The notes beneath the pieces are model-generated. The model saw only the letters and a program-made list of their open reading frames with translations, had not been told where the DNA came from and did no database searches. A stretch of DNA of 64,000 bases, from positions 310,160 through 374,159 of the forward strand of contig NZ_CM020866.1 of NCBI RefSeq assembly GCF_009866525.1, written 5' to 3'. The position numbers and the translations under genes are program-made. Below, in pieces: positions 9,014 to 19,406 of this stretch. How positions within the stretch are numbered: position 1 is the stretch's first letter; the number at the start of each line of letters is the position of its first letter. Source of the stretch: Spiroplasma poulsonii. GTDB taxonomy: Bacteria; Bacillota_I; Bacilli_A; Mycoplasmatales; Mycoplasmataceae.

Positions 9014-10192
9014 CTAACTTACTTTTTTTCTTTCAATATACAATCCTTTAATTTCAACACTATTTGATATTGATGATAATTTAAACTCACCTTCAGGAAA
9101 TAATTGAATGGTAATTCAACCACTTGGATTATTTCCATATGATATTCCACTTGCTAATTGACCTTTAAAATTTATATGCGTAATTATATATAGTTCTATC
9201 TCAAGCGTTGTATAACACCATAAACGATAATAATATTCTGACTTATTAAAATTTTTAATTTTATATCCTTTAGAATCTTGAACAAAATCACTAGTATTAA
9301 CAACTTCTCAATCATTTGGTATTTTAGGTAAATCTTTTTTCTGTAAATAAAATTTATCAATATATTTAGTAGTACCAAAGGTATCATCTGTACTCTCAAT
9401 TCCTGCAACACCACCATCGATAACATCATAATTCGCAACTATTTTACTTCCACCAAAACTAGGGTCTCAAATTCTTAATTCCCCTGTTTCAACATTAAAA
9501 TCAGCATTATTATTTTTACTGGCGTTTGACATTAAAGTAATTTTATTTTGTTTTAAATCTGAAACTTCAATTTTTCCATCATCATTTTTAATGATAGTTT
9601 TATTATCAAATGGAACATTTATTTCATTATTGTTATTTTTAACAATACTTTTATTGTCAATCTTAATTTTTTCTTTTTCTATTAAAGCATCAACTTCTAA
9701 TTGTGTATAATATGCTTCTAAATCTATCATTGTTAAATCAATATCTTCTTTTTGAAAAGTACGAAACATTTTCTTTAAAGTTGTTAGATTAGCTAATGAT
9801 TTTACATAGGTGGGCAATAAACCTTGTCATGTTGCCATTGGGTCATTTTGAGAAGAATAATTAATATCACCAACATTCATAGATGCTGAAGTAAAGAATT
9901 CAATCGGAATACGATTAAATATTCAGTGTTCAACCGTAATAAATACCATGTTAATACATATTTTCTTCAATAACGGGTCTTTAAATGTTTCAAACTTTAA
10001 TTTTGAAAATGGATAATTCAAATAGGAATTAATCATATTTTGGGCTCTTAAAGCAAATGTTTTAAATCATAATTCTACATCACCTTTAAAGAACTTATTA
10101 TAACGAACTGGAACTTGTGTAATTTTACCTGTCATTGGATTAAAATTATTATAATTTTCCAAAGTAACATTTTGTCATAATTCATTTAACAT
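9014..10192 (-). CDS. conserved phage structural protein (connector/collar-like)
   Basis: 392 residues, ATG 10192 behind AGGAGATG. It is homologous to the 391-residue product of 51704-52879 in the right prophage. Both have 'NDWE' plus 'V.TSDF', then 'Y.IK.F..S...Y..WC', and both end in 'IERK.VS'. The C-terminal half reads like a beta-rich virion module, with repeated '[15 protein letters not shown]'-type hairpins in the middle. Position between capsid and portal suggests a collar, spike or head-completion role. Function not proven. Confidence 0.6.
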
Positions 10193-10204
10193 TTAATCAT
10201 CTCC

Positions 10205-11804
10205 TTATCATTTACTTTTTTTAGAATATATTTTCTTTAATATAAATTTTTTACTATTTAGTAATGTTTTTGTTTTAATTGTTTTGTTTAAATCTTGGTT
10301 TGCTCTGAATTGTTTGTATGTTTGAAACGCTAAACCACCACCCAACAAACTAGTAACCGCACTGTTTTCTAGTGTTTTTAACATTTTATCTTTATTAGTA
10401 AGATTGTTTTTAAATTGTTCTTGCAATTTTAATACCTTAGCAATTGTTCGATATATTTTAAAACTATCTTTTACGATTTGTTGATAAGAAACTGGAGCAA
10501 AAGAAACTAAATTAAATAAACTTGCTTTTTTAAATCCTCAGCCAATAAACCATTCACTGTTCATATAGAATTTAAAAGGTTCAGAAGCCAAAACAAACTG
10601 TTCTGCTTTGATTAAAGTTGTCATAACGACAATAGGGGCATATTGCGTATTTTTATAATATATTGTTAAAGCAACTTCACCGGCAACTGATAAAGGAGCA
10701 ATTTTAACTGCTAAAAAAACATCAGAACCATAGGCAAAAGGTAATAATTGGCCTTTTTTAATAGCCTTAGTTTCAAATTTAGATAATATTTTTTTAGTTT
10801 TATCAGTAATTTTATTAATTACTTTTTGTTTAATAGCAATTATTTGTTTTTCAATTGGGGCTAATAATTTTTTAGTTACTTTTTGAATATAAAAATTTGG
10901 GTTTAAATGATTTAAAATTTTATTTAATTTAATTGGTATTTGATGTAAAATATTTAATAATTTATTATTAAATATTTTACTGCCCCGCATTAAATTAGCA
11001 TTTAATAGTAGGTTTTTACCAACACCTTTTTTATGAAGATTGGCCATAATTTTATATCATTCATCAGTATTTATTTTGCTTATTTTATTAATATTTAACC
11101 CATATTCAGACAATCATTTATTAGCATTTTTTTCATTTACGCTTGGTATTTTTTGAACTAATTTAGGACTTATTTTTTGAATATTTTTCTCAATTTTTAA
11201 TAAATTATTAATTGTTTCTAAATTAGAAACTTTAAAACCTCTATAAAAATCATTTCGTGCTAATTTTCCAATTGTATATAATAAAGTTTCATTATTAGCC
11301 TGTTTTGTAAAATCAAATATTAATTTATCAGATAAAATCTTTTTACCCGTAACTTGGCTTACAATATCTTCTAAATTATTAGCAGTTATTAACCCTAATT
11401 TTTCAAGTAATTTATTTTCTTTGGCTAATTTTAAAATTCTAGTTGTGCGAGCAGCCCGTGTTAATTTACCAACACCACCAATTGCTGGTAACAAATTTAA
11501 GGCAGTACTTTTTACTGTCACTTCTGATGTTAATTTATCGTATATTTGATTTACAGCAAAATCGGTTGCTGTTTCTACTCCAAACGAGATAAATGCTGCG
11601 GCAAAATTAGATAATCCCGCACCAAGACCAATAGCAGATGCTACACCACCAGTTAAAACTGATAAACCAAGGGCTAAAACTTGAATTCCTAAAAATTCTA
11701 ATAACTGTAAACCAAAACTTTTTTCTTGTTGTTGGATTGACAATCTAGTTGGATTTTTTTTTAACAGCATAAATAAGGGCTGTTTTAGATGTTCCAATTG
11801 GCAT
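10205..11804 (-). CDS. large hydrophobic phage protein, possibly internal/ejection protein, with A9 frameshift tract near its start
   Basis: From TTG 11797 the frame is open to TAA 10205 (530 residues). A better start is ATG 11804 in a shifted frame ('MPIGTSKTALIYAVKK'), joined to the main frame at an A9 run (11754-11762). Without a shift the ATG frame stops after 19 codons. The product has a Gly/Ala-rich hydrophobic region (about residues 30-70) and a second hydrophobic stretch near residue 400, with long basic helices between them. Such composition fits an internal core or DNA-ejection protein. A 305-residue basic protein is at the same place in the right block (52869-53786). I do not recognise a family. 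Confidence 0.5.
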
Positions 11805-11815
11805 ATCTATTAAAC

Positions 11816-11839
11816 CAAAAAGTACTATTTTTTAGTACT
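11816..11839 (-). terminator. terminator after the left major capsid gene
   Basis: AGTACTA/TAGTACT is a 7-bp stem; read on the - strand it is followed by five T. It starts right after the capsid stop codon (11841). Confidence 0.65.
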
Positions 11840-11840
11840 A

Positions 11841-13067
11841 TTAATAATTTTTAATTTTAACATCAATCGGATTTGTTTGACCAGTAGCATTGTTTTTACC
11901 TTCAATTTGAACTTCAACAGTTTTATCATTTGTAATATTAATTGGTCAATCTTCACCTTTACTTTCAATAAAGTAATTGAAATCACTTTCAGTTAAAGAA
12001 CTATTTACTGCTTTTACCACTTTTAAAACAACATCTTTAAATTGTGGTTTTAATTGTTCTGCTGTTGTTTGTGTTGGGTCTGTAACATGAATAGTTGGTT
12101 TATCTAATTTATTAATTTTACTAATATTAATTTTTGCAACGATATGTTTAATAATTCCTTTGGATTCAACTACTGCTCCACCTAAATATAAAACTCTTTC
12201 CATAATCAAAATATTACCCATTCCAGTACCTAACGCAGCAGCACCAACTCTTAACGGAGTATGGTCTTTTTTGCGTAAAATAAGGGGGTCATATTTTTTG
12301 CTAAATTTAAAGGCAATTGCATTAACTCCATTTGATAATAATTCAATTGTTCCTTCTGAACCATCTTTATTAATAATTGGTAATTTTTTAGGAACCATAT
12401 AGTATGTTGTTCCTTCAACAGTTTTCATTGCTCCACTCGTTTCAATTATGCTATTTATTTGGTCGTTTGCTCCAAGTTGTAACTGTAATTTATTACGAAT
12501 TCCACGAATAAAATCAGCCGAACCTAATACAACTGTTTCTGATGGGGTAAAGCCGTTTTCATATATTTTATCCATAATTTCATCGTGGATTTGTAAAGCA
12601 TTTGTATCATCTGCTTTTTGTCCTTGAATAGTTGTAACTGTTCCTTTATTAATAATTTCTAAAATTTTATTGCGTTTATAAGCAACCTCAGTATCCATTG
12701 CTTGCTCAATATCGGCAGCCCAAAGATTAGGATTAAAATCACTTTCTACGGGGTCTAATTTACGAGCAAAAGTTAAAATTGTATCTAATTCAACAATTCC
12801 ATCTTCAAATTCCACTGTTGAATATTTTAGTAGGTTATCATCAGTATTAAATACTTGACCGTTTGCTCCTAGACCTTCATTGTATTTAATATTTTTCTTT
12901 CTTTTATATGTTAAACCAAACTTATTTGCTTCTTTTCATGCAAATAAAGCTTCTCAACTAAATTTTTGTTGATAAGTTTGTAAATATCATTGTTCAAATG
13001 TTTCTCGGTCTCTTTTTGTTGCTTGATTAGCAATATCTCCGAAAATTCTTTGTGGGTTTTGTGCCAT
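11841..13067 (-). CDS. phage major capsid protein with C-terminal decoration domain
   Basis: 408 residues, ATG 13067 (AAGGAAGT site). It follows a scaffold-like gene by 17 bp, the usual order. The middle has capsid-like features ('LGSADFIRGIRNKLQLQLGA', then 'MVPKKLPII' and 'LRVGAAALGTGMGN'). The last 95 residues ('INKLDKPTIHVTDPT...GQTNPIDVKIKN') form a separate domain that is nearly identical in the right prophage capsid (53793-55163), although the two capsid cores are hardly alike. The extension is probably exposed on the virion, like Ig-like head decorations. Confidence 0.7.
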
Positions 13068-13084
13068 AATTTACTTCCTTCTTT

Positions 13085-13543
13085 CTATTTATTAAATACA
13101 TTGTCTGTATCTAAAATATTGTTTTCTTTGTTTTCTACTTTTGGTACGCCACCAGTATTAACTGTTTGTACCTTAATTAATTCATCATAAACACTTTGTA
13201 AGTGTGCTTTAATAACTTCAATATCATCATTAATATCATAAGATTTTAGTAAGACATTTTTAAATTCGTCATTATCAGTTAAAAAATTATTGAAGTTATT
13301 AATTTCAATTTGTTTTAATTGAAGTGTTTGTTGTTCTAATTGTGAAATTAATTCATTATTTTTTGTTTGTAGTTCGTTGATTTGTTGATTGCTATTCTCT
13401 AAATTACCTGTATTAAATTCATTAATTTCTTCAGAATTTTCTAAAATAACTTCTACCGTTTTAATATCAAAACTATCATCTTCATTTTTAATTGGTTTAT
13501 CATGTTCATCAATAAGAACATATTTTACATTTTTTAATGCCAT
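13085..13543 (-). CDS. phage scaffold-like protein
   Basis: 152 residues, acidic, with a Gln/Asn-rich coiled coil in the centre ('QQINELQTKNNELISQLEQQ', about 53-72). It lies immediately upstream of the capsid gene behind AAGGAGG. Length, composition and position match capsid scaffolding proteins; the same arrangement is at 55179-55640. Confidence 0.65.
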   Translation of the reverse strand: MALKNVKYVLIDEHDKPIKNEDDSFDIKTVEVILENSEEINEFNTGNLENSNQQINELQTKNNELISQLEQQTLQLKQIEINNFNNFLTDNDEFKNVLLKSYDINDDIEVIKAHLQSVYDELIKVQTVNTGGVPKVENKENNILDTDNVFNK

Positions 13544-13555
13544 GTTTTTTCCTCC

Positions 13556-13954
13556 TTATTTTTTAATATTTTTGTTTGTTCTTTTTCTAATTGCTTTTTG
13601 TATAATTTCAAAACTATCTACTCTAAAAGATAAAAAATAGCGTTTAGTTTTTATATTTAACTGATTAAATACTGAGCCTTTAATTTTTATCTCATCATCT
13701 TTTTTTAATTTCAAAAACTCAGTTAAAATAGATGGGTTATATATTGATAATGTTGAGTAATTTAATCCGTCTCATTGACATTTAGCCGAACAAGCATCAA
13801 CTTCAACACCACCAGCAACCAGTGCCTTAATTTTAGTTTTAATCGGATTTTCATGTAATCTAACAGTTAATTCTAATTTATTAACTTTTTTATTTTTTAT
13901 TTTAGGTTTATTAGTTATTGATTTTTTAGGTAAATTACTTTTTGCTTGTGCCAT
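13556..13954 (-). CDS. small basic protein, possible OB-fold nucleic-acid binder
   Basis: 132 residues from ATG 13954; the AGGAG site lies inside the end of the preceding gene, with a 20-nt overlap. The N-terminus is Lys/Asn-rich. The rest ('LELTVRLHENPIKTKIKALV', then 'DDEIKIKGSVFNQ' and 'RYFLSFRVDSFEI') alternates like a beta-barrel OB fold. The operon context with a RuvC-like gene suggests DNA binding. Not recognised as a known family. Confidence 0.4.
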
Positions 13955-14426
13955 TTTTATCAACTCCTTTTGTTATAAAATATTGTAAATGTTTCCAAGC
14001 ATCGTGTTCGTGTTCTGTCATTTTAATATTTCCTTTATAAAAATAATTTTTCTTAATAACTGGTGATTGTAAAACATAATTTAAATTAAATAGATATTTG
14101 CATAAAACTTTTAAACCACCAATGAATTTAGGAGTAGATAATGGGTTTTTTATTTTTAAACCTTTATGAAGTTGATAATCTTCAATTATTACAATAACTT
14201 TATTTAAATAAGAACAAATTTTATTTTTAAACTCATTTAATATTAAATACATATTATTTATTGCTTCTTCTTCATTTTTGGAATTAAAAGTAATATTATT
14301 AATTATTTTCTTTTGCAAAACATTATAAATAATAATACCAGTTTGTCCAATTCCAGCAGGGTCAATTGCAATAATATATTTTAATTTATTTGTTTTATTT
14401 TTTTGTCAATTTGTAATATTTTTCAT
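13935..14426 (-). CDS. RuvC-like/RNase H-fold Holliday junction resolvase
   Basis: 163 residues from ATG 14426, overlapping the previous gene by 46 bp in another frame. The first strand is 'KLKYIIAIDPAGIGQTGI', the D-P-x-G-x-G of RuvC-type resolvases. A later 'VIVIIEDYQ' supplies an acidic strand end, and the C-terminus has 'EHEHDAWKHL', matching the final acidic motif. A similar protein ('IGIDPSGTGTTAI') is in the right prophage at 49751-50248, so both phages carry this enzyme type. It probably processes branched replicating DNA before packaging. Confidence 0.65.
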
Positions 14427-14665
14427 CCATCTGATGCTAAATCTAAAATATCGTTAATTTTATAATATTGCACATAAGAAGCAATAACATCTCACTTGTC
14501 TTTAAATAAATTTAAGTACATTTTGGCTCATTCTAAACATTGCAAATCATAATGATTTTTATGATGTGAAATACGACAATTAACAGGCTGACAATTAGCT
14601 CATTCAAAAGATGTTGTTATTTCATTTCAAGTTTTATTAATATACAAACTTTTATATTCTGTCAT
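14381..14665 (-). CDS. hypothetical early phage protein
   Basis: 94 residues from ATG 14665 with an AGGAG site that overlaps the stop of the preceding small gene. Several Trp are coded TGA. Contains His/Cys residues ('NCQPVNCRISHHKNHYD', about 25-41) that could bind a metal, and a helical C-terminus. No family recognised. Confidence 0.5.
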
Positions 14666-14678
14666 TTATCTATACTCC

Positions 14679-14795
14679 TTAATTCTTTTTATTTGTTGCT
14701 CAAATTTCATCATTAATATCATTTACCGTTACTGGATAAGCTCGTATCATTAATTCTTGTAATTTATTTTTAATTTTTTTATTTCATTTTTTCAT
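14679..14795 (-). CDS. very small basic protein
   Basis: 38 codons from ATG 14795, preceded by AAAGGAAA. Its stop (TAA in TAAGGAG) overlaps the ribosome site of the next gene, which suggests translational coupling. It is the first gene of the left - strand operon. Confidence 0.4.
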
Positions 14796-14799
14796 AAAA

Positions 14800-15280
14800 T
14801 ATTTTCCTTTCTGTAAAAAAACATAATATTCCTTTATTGGTTAATATTTTGATATTTAGTAAATAATTTATTTTAGTATTTAATTACTTCGCCGCTCGCT
14901 TCACTTTGAAGGTGAGCGGGGGCGGTAGGATATTTTAATAGAGTTTTACCCCCACGGAAATAAACAAAAAAAACAGTTTACCCAGTTATTAATTACGCTT
15001 CATCCATCCCTAGACAACTTTATATAAAGAAAATAACCTTTTGGAGCTCCAACCCTCTTGTTTTTTTAATGTCCAATATTGTTTTTTTCAGTTTAACAAC
15101 ACTCTTTTTATGAAAACAAGCCAAAAAACACGCGCTCTGACATTTCGCAAGTGATTAATCTTGCCGAGAATTAAAGAAATAAATAGGAGAGTAAATCCAA
15201 TCGCTTTCACACTTTCTTTAAGGCTTCGTGCCATAGATGAGTTATCCATCTTTAAGCATCAAAATATTAAGTTTTAGATT
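14800..15280. other. gene-free, GC-rich regulatory region at the early end of the left prophage
   Basis: No convincing frame exists on either strand over about 480 bp. A GC-rich hairpin lies at 14886-14928 (GCCGCTCGCTTCACTTTGAA followed by its near complement GGTGAGCGGGGGCGG). In reverse complement it resembles 47581-47620 at the early end of the right prophage. The rest, to about 15260, holds short GC-rich islands (around 15125-15180 and 15215-15245) that suggest structured RNA or phage regulatory sites. Confidence 0.45.
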
Positions 15281-15440
15281 GCATTATTCATCAGATAGTA
15301 CCTTTATTAAAAATGATATTATTAGTTGTTAAACCGAAAAAATATAATAAATCACAGAAAGGAAATTATAAAAATTAACTAGTTTGTAGGGCAAAATAGG
15401 TTAATTTTTAATTTTAAAGATACTATCTGATGAATAATGC
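15281..15440. mobile_element. MITE-like element with perfect 20-bp terminal inverted repeats
   Basis: 15281-15300 (GCATTATTCATCAGATAGTA) is exactly the reverse complement of 15421-15440; with one mismatch the match extends about 6 bp inward. The 120 bp between contain no gene. It lies between the prophage and a 5'-truncated host gene. The size and ends fit a non-autonomous transposable element or the fused ends of a deleted element. Confidence 0.65.
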
Positions 15441-15472
15441 AAATAAAAAAATCGCTCTAATAAGCGATTAAT

Positions 15473-15840
15473 TTAATTTGTATTTAATTACTTTATTTAT
15501 ATTTTTTATAAAACCTCAACTTTTTTCTTACTACCTTGTTAACCCAAATGCTTTTGGTTATGTTAATTTTGTTGATATTTTTTTTAAAATTGAGCATGAT
15601 GTTGATATTAAAGTTTTACAAGAATGATTACATAATAAAATTTATGTTTCATACTCATCACGTCATTGACACGACCAAGACTTTGCAATTCAATGTTGGT
15701 TTCAGTCAGGAAAAGAAATGATTAATTTTATTAGTGAATTAGAGAGTTATCCTGGTGTTTTAGATGTTAAGTATTATTTAATAAGTGAGATTTTATGAGA
15801 TTCTTATTCATGAAAACCAGAGGATAAGAATTATCGCTAA
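15473..15840 (+). pseudogene. 3' remnant of a host gene, product not recognised
   Basis: An open frame without a usable start runs from about 15473 to TAA 15838. From 'NPNAFGYVNFVDIFFKI' onward it looks protein-like (several TGA Trp, balanced codon use), and its alternating pattern ending in 'LESYPGVLDVKYYLISEI' recalls the ligand-binding half of Lrp/AsnC regulators, but only weakly. The 5' end is missing at the border with the MITE-like element, as if integration or deletion removed it. The secA promoter region follows. Confidence 0.5.
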
Positions 15841-15931
15841 TTAACATTGTGCAATAATTATGCGAACATTATTTTTTATGATAGAATAAAAATGATTATT
15901 TATAATTGTGTAGAATAGAGGAGATAGTTGC

Positions 15932-18319
15932 ATGGCAGTTAGCGACCGCAATATTGTAAAAAAACATGGAAAAATAGCAGATAAGATTATAGCCTTAGAT
16001 GGAGCAATGCAAGCATTGTCTGATGAAGCATTAAAAGCAAAAACAGCTGAATTTAAAGAGAAATTAGCACAAGGTGCAACATTAGATGACATTTTAGTTG
16101 AGGCCTTTGCGGTGGCACGGGAAGCAGCGCGTCGTATTTTAGGTTTGCATGCTTATCGTGTTCAATTAATTGGGGGAATTGTTCTACATAAAGGTGATGT
16201 TGCGGAAATGAAAACCGGGGAAGGGAAAACCTTAACTGCCTTAATGCCAACATATTTAAATGGTTTAACTGGGAAAGGAGTCCATGTTGTTACTGTTAAT
16301 GAATATTTATCAAAACGGGATTCCGATATTAATGGTCAAGTGTTTTCATTTTTAGGTTTAACAGTAGGGTTAAATACTCGTAGTGGAAATAAAGATGAAA
16401 AGAGAAAAGCCTATAGTTGTGATATTACTTATACAACTAACGCTGAATTGGGGTTTGATTATTTACGTGATAATATGGTTAAAAACTTTAGTGATAAAGT
16501 ACAACACGGATTAAACTATGCTATTATTGATGAGGCTGATTCAATTTTAATTGACGAATCAAGAACACCATTAATTATTTCGGGAGGTCACCAAAATCGA
16601 ATTCCACAATATCAAGCAACTGATCATTTTGCAAAATCATTGGCACGCAAAAATGATCTTGAAATTGATTTAGAAACAAAACAAGTGTATTTAACGCCAG
16701 AGGGAATTTCAAAAGCAGAAAAGATTTTTTCAATTAATTCATTATTTGATATTAAAAATACCGAATTATATCATTTAATTTTAAATGCTTTAAAAGCTAA
16801 CTTTGTTTTTAAAAATGGAGTTGAGTATGTTGTTCAAAATAATGAAATTATTTTAATTGACCAGTTTACTGGACGGTTAATGCCTGGACGGGCATATAGT
16901 GATGGTTTACAACAATCATTACAAGCAAAAGAACATGTTGAAATTGAACAAGAAACAGTAACAATGGCAACAATCACTTATCAAAACTTTTTCCGTTTAT
17001 ATAATAAATTAAGTGGAATGACCGGAACGGCAAAAACAGAAGAAGAAGAGTTTGTTAAAATTTATAATATGCGAGTAATTCAGATTCCAACTAATCGCCC
17101 CTTAATTCGTCGTGATGAAGCAGACTATATGTTTGCAAATCGTGATGCAAAAATGCAAGCAATGATGAAAGAAATTCTGACTTTACATGAAAAAGGACAA
17201 CCAATTCTAATTGGGACAACTTCGGTTGAATCATCAGAAATTGTTTCGCATTATTTACGAAATGCTAATTTAAAATTTGAAATGTTAAATGCCAAGAGCC
17301 ATGAACGAGAAGCGGATATTATTGCGGAAGCTGGAGAAAAGGGGGTAATTACCTTAGCAACAAATATGGCTGGTCGGGGAACGGACATTAAATTAGGTGC
17401 AGGAGTAACAGAACTTGGTGGCTTGGCCGTGTTTGGTGTTGAACGAAATGAAGCTCGTCGGATTGATAATCAGTTACGAGGACGTTCAGGACGACAAGGT
17501 GATCCCGGATTTTCGCGTTTTTATGTTGCAATGGATGATGAGTTAATGATGCGTTTTGGTGGTGATTGCCTACGCCGCATTTTTGCAAGATTAGGATCAG
17601 ACTTTATCCAATCACGAATGTTAACAAGAGCAATTTCAAATGCACAAAAAAAAGTTGAAGGAATGAATTTTGATCAACGAAAACACATTTTAGATTATGA
17701 TAATGTTTTAGCACAACACCGTGAAGCAATGTATGCTCGTCGTGATCAAATCTTAACAGCTACTGATTTAAAACCAATTATTAAAAAGATGCAGTATTCA
17801 GCAGCATATGATTTAACAAAAATGTTTGGAAATCAATCACATGGTGAGTGATTTATTTATTATGATGAATTAATTAAAGGTGTTAATGATAAAGTTGTTG
17901 CAAATAATGTGTTAGATAAAACAGTAATGGAAAAAATGACGCGAGAGGAAGTTGCAAAATATCTTGCTGAAAAAATGAATGGCTTTTATCGGGCGCGAAC
18001 AGAAGATGTTCCTGTTGATGTGATGAACCAAATTGAACGAAATGCGATTATTTCTTCGTTTGATGAATATTGAACAAAGCACATTGATCAAGCAAGTAAA
18101 TTACGAAGTGGGATTTATTTACGTAGTTATGCCCAAACTAATCCGCTTCATGCTTATGTTGAAGAAGCGGCAAAATTATTTGAACATATGCAATTATCAA
18201 TTGCCCATGAAGTTGTTATTAAATTAGCAAATGTTGTAATCCGAAAAGTTGAGGATGGGGGAATTGAACCAATACAAGATTCTGAACAAGAGGTTCGCGA
18301 ATTTAAACAAAAAGGTTAA
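15932..18319 (+). CDS. secA: preprotein translocase ATPase SecA
   Basis: 795 residues from ATG 15932 (GAGGAGAT site). SecA drives secreted proteins through SecYEG. Visible motifs are Walker A 'MKTGEGKTL' (about residue 93), DEAD-type 'IIDEADSILIDESRTP', 'TGTAKTEEEEF', and the second ATPase half 'TNMAGRGTDIKLG' with 'RGRSGRQGDPG'. The C-terminus ends in 'EFKQKG' with no zinc-binding Cys tail, which is common in mollicutes. One TGA is read as Trp after 'NQSHGE'. It would export the signal-peptide proteins of this window. Transcription ends at a strong terminator right after it. Confidence 0.98.
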
Positions 18320-18325
18320 TTGTCC

Positions 18326-18354
18326 AAACCACTATGCCAAGCTAGTGGTTTTTT
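18326..18354 (+). terminator. terminator after secA
   Basis: AAACCACTA, an 8-nt loop and TAGTGGTTT, followed by T residues, 7 nt after the secA stop. Confidence 0.9.
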
Positions 18355-18390
18355 CTGTACTATTAAACGAGAATTAAAAGAGGGATAAAA

Positions 18391-19326
18391 ATGAGTTTTG
18401 CGTTAGAAGTTAAAGAGGAAATTGTTAAAAAAGAATTTGACCTAATTTGTCAAAAAGCTTTTCTATGTGGTTTTGTTAAATATAATATGACATTAAATAT
18501 TAGTAACCATTATTTTAATTTTGAAGTTAGTTCAATTAGTAACGCAATTATTCGAACAATTTATATGTTTCTTAAAAACTTATACCACGTTGAAATTGAC
18601 ATTATTATTATGCAAACAACAAAATTAAAGAAACATAAAACGTTTATTCTGCGGATTAAAGAACGGGCAGCTGAAATTTTAAAAGACTTAAATATTTTTG
18701 ACGCTGACACTAACGAAAAGATTATTACAATTCCAGTTGATTGAAGTGAACGTCAACAACGTGCTTATATTGCGGGGATTTTTGTTGCGTGTGGTAGTGT
18801 TAATTCCCCTGAAACAAGTAACTATCACTTAGAGGTACAGTTTATTGATGAAATTTCCGCACAAACTTTTCGTAAATTATTACATAAATTTCATTTTCCT
18901 TTTAAAATAATTATGCGACATGATAAATATGTTTGTTATCTTAAGAAATCAATTTTAGTTTCTGATTTTCTAAAATTAATTGATGCAATTAATAGTGTTT
19001 TAGTATTTGAAAATACCCGCATTTCGCGCGATATGGTAAACAGTATTAATCGGTTAAATAATGTTGAGATTTCAAATCAACAGAAGGCAATGAAAGCTGG
19101 AGAAGAACAGGCCATTATGATTAATTATTTGTTGGATCATAATTTATTTGATGAACTAAATGATAATACTCGAAAAATTGCATTATTACGGGTTGCTTAT
19201 CCTGATGCATCATTACAAGACCTTTCACTATTATTAGAAAGTGAACATAATTTAGAAATTTCAAAGTCGGGAGTTAATCATTTGTTCCGTGAAATTAAGA
19301 AAAAATATTATGAAAACCAAAAATAA
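18391..19326 (+). CDS. whiA: WhiA family DNA-binding protein
   Basis: 311 residues. WhiA has a degenerate LAGLIDADG homing-endonuclease fold plus a C-terminal helix-turn-helix and in Firmicutes affects cell division and chromosome segregation. The start 'MSFALEVKEEIVKKEF' is typical, 'QQRAYIAGIFVACGSVNSP' is the LAGLIDADG-like core, and the C-terminus 'YPDASLQDLSLLLESE' with 'ISKSGVNHLFREIKK' is the helix-turn-helix. One TGA is read as Trp. Length is normal. Confidence 0.95.
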
Positions 19327-19406
19327 GATATGCTATAATTTACTTATCTTTTTTTATAAGATATGTTTATTGAAGGTTATGTATTTGAAAATGGAGGAAA
19401 AAAATT

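Noticed and set aside
8796..9017. Frame on the + strand opposite the small membrane protein
   Set aside because: Antisense shadow; the - strand frame has a good ribosome site, operon spacing and clear membrane helices.
13085..13543. Tape-measure or tail protein
   Set aside because: Too short and placed directly before the capsid gene; a scaffold fits better. No tape-measure-length gene is present, so a short-tailed virion is more likely.
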